A stretch of 64,000 nucleotides of DNA from Bremia lactucae (lineage: Eukaryota > Oomycota > Peronosporomycetes > Peronosporales > Peronosporaceae): NCBI RefSeq assembly GCF_004359215.1, contig NC_090626.1:574108-638107 (forward strand). The letters run 5' to 3'. The position numbers and the translations under genes were made by a program. Positions 1-8,370 of this stretch are shown here, piece after piece; the first letter of the stretch is position 1, and every line of letters begins with the position of its first letter. The notes beneath the pieces were generated by a model that was not told where the DNA came from, searched no databases, and saw only the letters and a program-made list of their open reading frames with translations.

Positions 1-55
1 TTATTTGTAGTGGAAACCGGTCAAGCCACACCTGATGATTTTCTACCTCTGTATT

Positions 56-108
56 TGTAGCGGGGTGTATCGTTACATGAAAATAACACTTAAATGTTGT
101 TTATTATT
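56..108 (+). repeat. Truncated 5' end of a family E LTR
   Basis: The stretch begins TGTAGCGGGGTGTATCGTTA and runs on like the first 50 bp of the complete E-family LTRs at 15241, 32237 and 49780. It breaks off where reverse-transcriptase sequence of the opposite orientation begins, so it is a rearranged fragment and not a working LTR. Confidence 0.7.
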
Positions 109-870
109 ATACGCTTTCGCATAAGTATAAGATTCTGACGAAAATGAGTTTTAAGGACTTCCACGTCCGTCTTTCCGTCCATAGCCCGGCTATGGACGAA
201 TACATTGTCAAAATAGCTCGGTGCGAGTTCTCGCACCGGTCTCAACAGATTCGTTACGCATCTGTTGAATGTTGCAGGGGTGTCACTACGCCCCTGTAAC
301 ATTCCTAGCCATTCCCAGAGCATCCCACTGGGAGTGCTCACTGCTGTGTTCGGGATGTCCCGTTCACGCATAAGGATCTATTAAGAAATCCATCCATCAG
401 ATCCATAAATGAAAAGATGGTTCTCTAAGACATACCATCTATGATTGCGTTTTTTCTAGGTATCGGTGTTCGAGCCGGTTTCGTTGCAGCAATCAGTTTA
501 TTGACCGCGTGCACTATCCGCTACCCTCCTGTGGCCTTTTGCACACAGAGGGTCAGAGAGGTATGTGGGAGGTTGACTTTCTCACATGGCCCGCTTTTAA
601 TCGATCGGTAACGAATTTGTCGATCGCAAGTACTTGTTCACAGGGCAGTGGCCACTGCTTCATGACACAGTACTTCGAGCCCGGTTTGAGCTCGATCTCA
701 TGTCGAGTGCCATTATCCTTAGGCAACTCGCATGGAATGTTTCAGGGAATACATTCCTGAATTCAATTAAAACTTTATATAAGGGATTTGTCCTACGCGA
801 CTCCCAGGATTGAGTAGTATATCTCTCAATCCGAGTCTTCACTTCGAGGACACTTGTGTCCAGAGCGGCT
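109..870 (-). pseudogene. Family E gypsy pol fragment (RT and upstream linker)
   Basis: Reading from 870 down, the broken frames match the pol linker of the E elements (VKTRIERYTTQSWES, NPLYKVLIEF) and then reverse transcriptase: STPSGMLWEW, followed by an active-site box SYFDNVFVHS where intact relatives have YFDDVFVHS. The second catalytic Asp is therefore Asn. Stops and frameshifts separate the pieces. The fragment joins the integrase of a different family (I) near 865-880. It is a non-functional relic. Confidence 0.8.
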
Positions 871-1725
871 CCCCCCACAAAGACTCGGCCGGCGCACAAA
901 CGAGACTGGCGTCCAAGGATGGCGCAGTCCGTTAACATAAGACGGTGTCTCACCCGTACTGGCGTGGACACTGTTATTAAGGGCGAACTCCACAAAGGGC
1001 GATTGTTTGCTCCATTCTTTGGGAGTTGCTATCGTGAGTAAGACATCCGCCTCGACCGATTGGCACGTTCTGTTTGACTATCGATCGGGGATGATCTGCA
1101 GTCGATATGTAGCAGCTCAAACACATGTCGCCAGAAACCAGACGTTAGAAACGTGGATCTCGGTCCGATGCTATGGACTTCGGCATCCCTTGTAGTCGGT
1201 TTACATGATCCAGGAGCAAGAGAGCTGCCTCCTTGCCTGTGATCGATGTTTTACATGGTGCCAAATGCACCATTTTGCTCAGTCTGTCAACAAAGACAAA
1301 GAGCCCCGTCCGACCCTTTTGGTCGGGCGGCATGCCAAACATGAAGTCCAGACTTACTGACTTCAAACAATCCTTTGGAATTGGTAGCGGCTTCAGTGGT
1401 GCACTGCTGGACGGTGCAGGCTTAATGCGATGACATTGTTCGCAAGGGCGAATATAGTTGGCCACCCATCTATGTAGGTGTGGCAACTAAAATTCCTCTG
1501 ACGCTCGTAAGAATGTCTTACACAGCCCAAATGACCATTAGATGGCGCATCATGGAGCTCGTGAAGGATCATCAGCTTGAGATCTGTGCCATGAGGCATA
1601 TAGATTTTCAAGTGATCACACGGTGACAGCTGATGCCATAACAGGCCATCGCTGTAGCTAAAGCGATTAAGCTTAGCTTTCAGGTGCGACGAAAGGGTTT
1701 CCTTTCGTTCACCAAAGTAATTCAA
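870..1725 (-). pseudogene. Family I integrase relic
   Basis: The zinc-binding region retains CEQCHRIKP (about 1440) preceded by HELHDAPSNGHLG. The core keeps the first catalytic Asp in SVSLDFMFGMP and the second in SDRDPRF. The next block (SQTERANR, then an ALNNSVHAS-like stretch) is frameshifted between 1145 and 880. Frame breaks at 1486 and 1145 mean no full integrase can be made. Downstream it fuses to family E linker sequence. Confidence 0.8.
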
Positions 1726-1929
1726 CAGCAGGCGACAATGGTCGTCCTGGATGTAAATTCTTATATATCAGAGGCTAATGAGTTCGTCACGTGGTATGCC
1801 TTCATGACGGCCAACGTTGACGGCTGAAATTGTGCTTTAGCACTAGACACACTTTCCTGGTGTCTTACCTCAAAGTATGGTATGCGCGATAAAGCGTCAG
1901 CCAAGACATTCGACTTACCTGGCTTGTAT

Positions 1930-2381
1930 TCACTTTTAGATTAAATTCAGAGAAGAATGCATGCCATCTTGCCCATTCTAGGCGAGAGGTGGGGTGATTT
2001 TATTGCGGTCCGCAGTGATGCGTGATCCGTATGAACCACAAATGGTTCGAAGCCCAATAGGTGCACACGAAACATGGCAAGAGCATATTTTATTGAAAGT
2101 AGCTCTTTGTCATGCATAGGCTTTTCAGTTCCGCAGCTTTTATAAGACGAAACTGATAAGAAATGACACGGTCAATGCCGACGTCATCAATCTGCATGAG
2201 CGCGCTTGCCGATTGCATACTTACTTGCATCGCAGACGACGCTAAAGGGCTTATCCGCGTCTGGCAATGCCAAGACCGATGCCTCAACAAGAGATTGCTT
2301 TAGTGATGTGAGCGCATCACCTTGTTCTTTTAACCAAGCCCATTCTGCGTAGGTCAGATAATGGTTTAGTTTGCTCAGCAT
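1930..2381 (-). pseudogene. Family I RNase H relic
   Basis: The segment has the gypsy RNase H start (LALPDADKPFSVVCDASKYA, catalytic Asp in VCDAS), followed in another frame by VISYQFRLIKAAE and a lysine/serine-rich end. At least one frameshift lies near 2190. It sits between the RT and integrase relics in the expected order. Confidence 0.7.
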
Positions 2382-2576
2382 AATTCTTGCTATATTTTTG
2401 CAAGCAATTAGCGAGCCCTAGGAATGGCGCAATTTCTTCACATGCCGTGGAATTGGCCATTCTTTTACTAATTTTACCTTGTCTGGGTCTGCTCGTACAC
2501 CATGTGTACCTACGATGCAGCCCAGCACAGGTATCTCGGGGAACCCTATGACGTACTTTTGCAAGTTGACGTACAA

Positions 2577-3467
2577 TTAGGCGTCATCCAGAGTCTGCAA
2601 CACTGCGTCCAAATGACGCTTGTGCGACTCTTGTGCGCTCAGGCCATTCTCAACCCTACTATACACGAATATATCGTAAAAATATGAAGCGCGTAGGCAC
2701 GGTGCTGACGCATCACGTGAGCCACCGCTCGGTTGAATGTCGCTGATGCGTTTTCTAAACGTTGAGGCATCACAAGCCACTACTAAAGCAACCGCTTGGG
2801 GTGTCTGCTACTTTTTAGCTGCATCGGACTCTCTCATGAGTACCTTTCAACATTCAATGCGGAAAGATAGTTGACGTTCCCATGTAGTTCAACAAATCAT
2901 ATTTCCGCGGGATTGGCGTTTGCGCCGGTATGGTCGCCGTGTTCAGCTTATTGTATATATGAGCCACTCGCCATCCACCTGTGGTTTTACGCACACAATT
3001 GGTCGTGCTGCAGTGAGGCGATTTGCTCTCACGCACATGTCCCGCCTTGGCTCGCTTGCCGAAGAACTTATCGATATAAGTGACTTGTTATTTCAGCAGC
3101 GGCGTTGCCTGGTCACACAATACTTCGTGCCAGGTTCGAGGCCTATCTCGTGACCGATTCCTCTACCTGCTAATAGGCGGCTCGGCACTTCTTCTAACAA
3201 CAGATTGCGATGTTTCAACAGAACCTCAAAGAACGGACTCTCTCTCAGAATATCCCATCCTTGAGCAGTAAGTCGTTCCTTTATGTCCGTTTTGAGGACG
3301 CTCTCGTTCATTGTGGAGGACGAGGAACAGTCCACCAAGTTCTCTTTTGAAACCTGTGTGACGATTTCGCGGATCTTTCCTTCCGTAATGTTTGACAGGA
3401 ACAGGTCCCGCGACATCTCCGGGAGTTTAACTATCTCCTTCACAGATTTGAAGACTTGTTGGAGCAC
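2577..3467 (-). pseudogene. Family I pol linker and reverse transcriptase relic
   Basis: From 3467 down there is a linker ending GHEIGLEPGTKYCVTRQ, then RT blocks CVRKTTGGWRVAHIYNKLN and TATIPAQTPIPRK (around 2900-2990), and the active-site region SYFYDIFVYSR (around 2670). The first Asp of the usual YxDD is changed to Tyr, so the enzyme would be inactive. Several frame changes break the sequence. The order and spacing match the E and F elements elsewhere in the window. Confidence 0.8.
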
Positions 3468-3949
3468 CTCAACTGAAATTGCTTCCCATATTTAACTTTG
3501 ACGGCCTTGAAGAGTTCTTTTCGAAGGGCGTTTCTCATTAATAGGAACTGATCCAAAGGTCACTCTTTTAGACGTGCCTTTGATCGTCCTTATCTGTCAG
3601 GTACTCGTTCTTCGAGTCACTACGCCCTTTTTCCGGGAATTGGCTGCCGTACCTCTCCTGGCTAACGCACCCCTTCCAACCACACCATGCTATAGGCACT
3701 GTGCCGGTTCATGCGACGCTTGACTCTCTGTCAACTCGCCTTCTACTGCCTTAAGCTCTCGGCTCTGTGCAGGACTATGGAACACATGACTACTTGTCAT
3801 TGCCCTTTGCACTACTTCAGTCTATTCAAGATGGGTAGGAATTGGTGACTTTGCCATCCCGGCAACACTGCCTTAAACTGTGTTCGACACGACATCAGTT
3901 GCATACGCCTCTCGCAGGAGCAATCCATTTCGGTGTCCTGCGTAAAATT

Positions 3950-4300
3950 CGCAACTGTGTGTGTATTCTAGTCTATCCATGTTTGGCGTTTTCCCAACCA
4001 TAACTGCCTAAGATGAGGTCATACGGTCTCACCATACCTAGCACTGTGAGCTACTCTTTTCAAGAGGAGTCACTAAAGCTGAAGGCGAGTTCTACTTGAA
4101 CTCCCTGAGACTTAACGAGCGCACCGTTTGCTGAACAAACGGCCGCCTCTTCTCGCTTGCCATCCTGGCAAAGCAAATTAAACATCGCCGGTCTATTTTC
4201 TAGAGCCGCCAGCTTAAAAAATTCTGTGATGCACTTGAATCCACTAGGAGGGTCATCACATGGTCATAGCATCGTATTCGAGCGCTATAGACCAGCATGG
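3950..4300 (-). pseudogene. Family I aspartic protease relic
   Basis: The minus strand reads TLLVDSSASQNFFK near 4240, at the place of the retroviral-type protease active site (usually D-T/S-G), and later DLILGSYGW near 3980, matching the ILGxxW block that follows the protease flap in gypsy elements. The catalytic triplet is D-S-S instead of D-S/T-G. Stops interrupt the frame. The region 3480-3950 is the degenerate link to RT. Confidence 0.6.
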
Positions 4301-4532
4301 TTGAGGTCCAAAATTTTGCGAACTTAGGGACTATGCTTCGATAACTCTGAACTTAGGGGTAGCTTTAGAGTCCGGTTCAGAAGGGCATCCCGCTACTAAT
4401 GCGCTCCTATATTTCCCGACCCTCAGTGGACGATGCAGAACTCTTGCATCTCGCACGCTGGTTCATGTACATGTCCTTTGGAAGGGAGTCCTCTTGCTTG
4501 GCATCTTCGCTCTAGCAGAAACCTTGGCATAG

Positions 4533-5459
4533 CAGCGAGCCATCATGTGGCTTCGCTTGCCGCACTTCTTCAAGCAGACTAGATTTCATTGCCCGACCCC
4601 ATGGGAGTGGGATTTGCCCTCTTGGCCGACGGCTTACACCAAGCTGTCAGCGAGGCGCTGTTGTAGAATTGCTTCTGAACGGAGGCAATTTGTATTGCCT
4701 TTAACATCGTCGACGGCACCTTTCTGAAAAGGGCATGTCGCAACGGGCCAAGCCGTAGTCCGTTCATAAACGTGGGCACATTAATGTGCTCTGAAAATCG
4801 GACCTACGGTTATGGATGCCGACAGCGAGCTAATCTCCTGGACATACTCTTGCAGAGATCGCTTCGCCTGTCGCGCACCGAAGAAGCGCGCCTGAAGCAG
4901 CACTTCGTTGTTCGGCGGCTGGTACAAGGCTCGAATCTTTTCCTTGGAGATTGCCCATGTAGGGAACGCCTTTCTGTCCGCCATAAGCGCCGAGTAAGCC
5001 CACTTTGAGGCCTTACCGCGCAGGTGCGACATGGCGTTCGACGCCATCCGGCTATCGTCCTCGATGAGCTGCGCGACAGCGCATTGTTCCACGGCTAACA
5101 GCCAGTGGGCAATCGTGCGCGCTGCAGTTCCATCGAACTTGGGCGGGTCCATCCGAATGGGCCTTGTCTGATGCGGTTGGGCAGAGAGCATTTTGACTGG
5201 CCTATTGGAAGCCTCGCTCCGAGCCTGCTCACGCCTCAGTTCATCCTGAGTCTGAGTGACGGACTCCGCCGCAGCATGGCTGGTGCCCCGGACGCGGCTC
5301 TCCGCTGTCCGAGCACGAATGCCTCAAACTGCTCCAACTGAGCAACAGGTCCCTCAGGAGGATTGCCCAAGAGCCTGGCAGGGCTTGTTTATCAAGTCCC
5401 TGCGCCAATTGCTTTGCCACCTCCTGATGATGTTCCGAGAGTGGAAAAAACGAGCCCAA
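4533..5459 (-). pseudogene. Family I gag relic with zinc knuckle
   Basis: The best preserved stretch (5191-4781, 136 codons) reads DPPKFDGTAARTIAHWLLAVE through HLRGKASKWAY to FFGARQAKRSLQEYVQEI, a typical retrotransposon gag capsid domain. Downstream (4576-4533) a zinc-knuckle-like C-x3-C-GKRS-H-MMAR-C is visible, with one residue more than the usual CX2CX4HX4C spacing. The upstream part to 5459 is low complexity. Frameshifts separate capsid from knuckle. Confidence 0.8.
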
Positions 5460-5523
5460 TCGATGTCGAGGCTCATCCTCGCGTACATATGCAGAGATGC
5501 TGGTCGTGGGAAGTGCTATTAAG

Positions 5524-5760
5524 TGTAGGCGGGCACGTTTTTATGCGGCCACGATCTACTTAAGCACACACCCTAGCACAGCGAGGAAGCGGGTTGACCG
5601 TCTACTCTCGTGTGCCCTGAGGTATTTGTGGTGGGCGCCTTAGCGACCTCACCCAACGCACTAAGTATTCTGGTAAACGTGTCGTCACGGCCTCGTGCAG
5701 ACTTACGAAGCAGGAAGTAGTTTTCAGCAGTTTTATATTCAATCGTAGTAAGTATAATAT
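5524..5760 (-). repeat. LTR remnant of family G
   Basis: On the minus strand this ends GCCCGCCTACA and matches the 3' portion of the G LTR (28917-29447) and the fragment at 15074-15240. Shared blocks include the CGTGACGACACG stretch, the GAGGTCGCTAAGGCGCCCACCAC stretch and the GCTAGGGTGTGTGCTTAAGTAG stretch. It marks the border between the repeat block and the host gene island. Confidence 0.75.
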
Positions 5761-6125
5761 ACCTATATCTAATTTTAGCAATCATGAAATGTCATTTAAA
5801 ACAAGATGCTATTGATAGAATGATGGCATTGACATAAGAGACGGGATTGAACTTTTTGTCAATGGCTAGTGGGATAATTGACTCCATCTTGATAGTATTA
5901 ATTTAAGCGCGTTAAAGATAGCTGAACATGTTCTTCAGGTGTCCACGAGCGTCGCGCCAGTGACATTGCAGCTTCCCTAGTTTTTACAAAAACATATATT
6001 TTTCATAAGTTTTAAATATCTTGAGGGATCCTCCTTTTACCAATTTCAGATAAATTTAATTAGTCTACGACACAGTTTTTTTTTATTACTAAGATGCTTT
6101 AATCATCAAGCTGGAAACACCCTTG
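5761..6125. other. Intergenic, no feature recognised
   Basis: AT-rich sequence downstream of the 588-aa gene. I see no coding potential, RNA gene or repeat. It probably holds the 3' end of that transcript. Confidence 0.5.
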
Positions 6126-7892
6126 TCACTCTAAATACCGGCGCTTCACCGCCAGTCGGCCGCTTTCAGGATTAAGGTATCCTCGAATTAAAAATCGACC
6201 AAACCGATTTTTCCCTTTCCCCAACACGACATAGCGCGTGGCCACAGTCTCGCATATATTGTCAATCTCGTCACTCTCGTCATTGTTTATTTCTTCCTCC
6301 TCTTCTTCATTATCGGAAGACGGCATCGGTACAAATTGTATCTCCAATTGATCGTCTCGAATCTTAACAAGTGTCCCATTGTGTTGCCGCAATTGAAAAA
6401 ATCCGACATATTGCCCCGAGATGGGACCCCAATGCTCTTGACAACGCGATTGCAGCGCACGAGTCCGAGAAGTATAGTGAAATGGACTCACACCATCGAC
6501 GCTTTGAAATGCTTTGTCACTAAAGCCCCAATTCCCAACAAAAGAACCTCGTCGATCCTTTCGTATGGAATACACACCACGAAGAATTGGATCCGTGGCT
6601 TCAGTTTCAAAAATGGAAAATTCGGATGGAATTATAGGATGAGGAATCCAACGTTTTCGTTTTAACGTATTTGCCAACGAGTTCATGGCAATGGAAGAGC
6701 GCATGCGTTTTGAGGTGAAACGGGGAGTGGTTTCCAATGTTGGTCGTTTTCTTGAATTGATTTGATTGCGAGTTTCTTTGACAGAAAAGCTCTTGTTACT
6801 GCTAGTGGAAGAGTACTCACTTGATGAATTGGAGCTGGAAGAAGGGCTACTAGCAAGATCGAGCGTATCTTCATCGCTTTCGTGATGCATTGTGGACTTG
6901 ACGTGCGAAGATTCGATGTATTGGCATTGAAAAATCTCTTCCGTTGTTTCGACGGTCACGTTAAGATCCAATGGACTTTTTTCAAAATCACTCTCTTCTT
7001 CGTCACTTTTATCAAACCATTGATACTCGGAATGAATACCAGTCGAGTCATTATTACTCGAATCAAAGACAAGTATGGGCGTAGCATGATCTTGCATCTC
7101 TAGTAATTCCATGGACTCATTAATACGAAGATGAGAGACCAGGGGATTCTCAGGACCTTGTATTGCTATTGATTCGACGGGAAGTGTACTGGTTACCACA
7201 TGATTTACAAGTGCTGCGATCGTTTCGCTGACCACTTGATCAACGTTACTCGTTTTTTGATTGTCAATAAGAGCAGTCTGCTCTGTTGCCGTGATACACG
7301 ACTTATTAATACAATTGTTGCCACTTTTGTCATTTATCGTACAAGTCATGCCTGGGACCACTGCAATTAGACCATCACTCTGTGTTGCACCATCACCATC
7401 ACTCTGCATGATTTGACCATCACTCTGTGTTGCACCATTACCATCACTCTGCATGATAGCACGCTTTTCAACCAATTGTAATCTTGCAAGCCTTGCATGC
7501 TGCTCCCAAGCAAACGGCGTTGTTACTTCACTAACCTTACTTTCGGCCGGACCCATATACTTTGTCTCGTCCACATCCATCGGCTCCGGCACGTAATACT
7601 CAACCTTTGATTCCGTCGCCACAGTGTTGATATAATCGTCTACCACAGCCAGCTCTCCATTCCTCGAGGTTGCTACTACATCGCTGCATAGCTGTGTCGT
7701 TTTCGCATCAGCCAACCAATTGCCAGGCGTCGAGACACTTTGAAACGCCATCGTTTCTTTGTACTCGTCCGTGTGCCGTTCACCTAGCTCTTTCTCGAGG
7801 TCCATTTGTAGTGATTTTAAAGGAGCTTGATTGAATTCCTGGATAATTACAGGCGCCTCTAGTGACTGCTGTAGCTCTTTTGCCGTCACCAT
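6126..7892 (-). CDS. 588-aa protein of unknown function with conserved-looking C-terminal module
   Basis: A single uninterrupted frame of 588 codons, and I do not recognise the family. Residues about 145-180 hold a degenerate tandem repeat of the type MQSDGxGATQSDG. A Ser-rich stretch ([18 protein letters not shown]) and the basic cluster [20 protein letters not shown] suggest nuclear location. Residues about 440-588 look like a folded beta-rich domain: [24 protein letters not shown], an acidic EEEEEE loop near 529, then [20 protein letters not shown] and a terminal KRRYLE. The glycine/aromatic pattern resembles small beta-barrel domains, but that is a guess. The start ATG lies 108 bp from the divergent RPB10 start, so the two genes probably share a promoter region. 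Compositional bias in the N-terminal two thirds suggests disorder. Confidence 0.8.
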   Translation of the reverse strand: MVTAKELQQSLEAPVIIQEFNQAPLKSLQMDLEKELGERHTDEYKETMAFQSVSTPGNWLADAKTTQLCSDVVATSRNGELAVVDDYINTVATESKVEYYVPEPMDVDETKYMGPAESKVSEVTTPFAWEQHARLARLQLVEKRAIMQSDGNGATQSDGQIMQSDGDGATQSDGLIAVVPGMTCTINDKSGNNCINKSCITATEQTALIDNQKTSNVDQVVSETIAALVNHVVTSTLPVESIAIQGPENPLVSHLRINESMELLEMQDHATPILVFDSSNNDSTGIHSEYQWFDKSDEEESDFEKSPLDLNVTVETTEEIFQCQYIESSHVKSTMHHESDEDTLDLASSPSSSSNSSSEYSSTSSNKSFSVKETRNQINSRKRPTLETTPRFTSKRMRSSIAMNSLANTLKRKRWIPHPIIPSEFSIFETEATDPILRGVYSIRKDRRGSFVGNWGFSDKAFQSVDGVSPFHYTSRTRALQSRCQEHWGPISGQYVGFFQLRQHNGTLVKIRDDQLEIQFVPMPSSDNEEEEEEINNDESDEIDNICETVATRYVVLGKGKNRFGRFLIRGYLNPESGRLAVKRRYLE

Positions 7893-8000
7893 GCACTTAC
7901 GCCAATCAAGTCGTGGCAGTGTCTATTTTACCCAATGAAAAGGTCGCTTCTCCGCGCACATCATTGGTTGAGATTATTTGGCTTTTGCAAAGCAACTACC
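7893..8000. promoter_or_regulatory. Bidirectional intergenic promoter region
   Basis: Only 108 bp separate the ATG of the 588-aa protein (-) from the ATG of RPB10 (+). Both genes must be driven from this interval or from within each other's 5' ends. I do not see a TATA box. The claim rests on spacing alone. Confidence 0.5.
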
Positions 8001-8289
8001 ATGATTGTCCCGGTGCGCTGCTTTACGTGCGGCAAGGTGCTGGCCAACAAATGGGAGACATATCTAGGTTTACTCCGTGCTGACTATACAGAACGAGATG
8101 CACTCGATGAATTGTCACTCAAGCGCTACTGCTGTCGACGCATGATGCTGACACATGTAGACCTGATCGAAAAGTTACTTCACTACAACACTGGCGGTAC
8201 GTGTTTTTTTATTGGACAAAATTCCGTCTTCATGTTATCTCAAGCAACTATTGTGTCGCTATGTAGCCATCGAGCGAGGCGACGACTAA
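8001..8289 (+). CDS. RPB10: DNA-directed RNA polymerases I, II and III subunit RPABC5 (Rpb10)
   Basis: Rpb10 is a small zinc-binding subunit shared by all three nuclear RNA polymerases and helps assemble the Rpb3/Rpb11 subcomplex. The protein starts [12 protein letters not shown] and carries the invariant C7-x2-C10-G motif, the C44-C45 pair in [12 protein letters not shown], and the C-terminal helix [10 protein letters not shown]. The coding sequence is 8001-8196 joined to 8267-8289. An intron of 70 nt (8197-8266, GTACGT...TGTAG) splits codon 66, and splicing gives a C-terminus TGAIERGDD. The spliced product is 72 aa, matching the usual 65-75 aa. Without splicing the frame runs on into unrelated residues to 8315, so I prefer the two-exon model. 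The ATG at 8001 is chosen because family members begin exactly [11 protein letters not shown]. An upstream in-frame ATG at 7935 would add 22 unlikely residues. Confidence 0.96.
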
Positions 8290-8370
8290 AGTATTTCCTC
8301 AACCTACGACACTAATCACTTTTATTGCCACAATTTTAGCCTATCAAACTTGCACCGGAAAAGTAAATTC

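Larger units (their letters stand above)
870..5460 (-). mobile_element. Decayed Ty3/gypsy element, family I
   Basis: Gag (5459-4533), protease (about 4300-3950), pol linker (3467-3093), reverse transcriptase (3036-2577), RNase H (2381-1930) and integrase (1725-870) follow in gypsy order on the minus strand. Every part has stops or frameshifts. The 3' end is replaced by a family E fragment near 870, and no LTR of its own is recognisable. A second gag fragment of the same family ends the window at 63870-64000, so the family is repeated locally. Confidence 0.8.
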
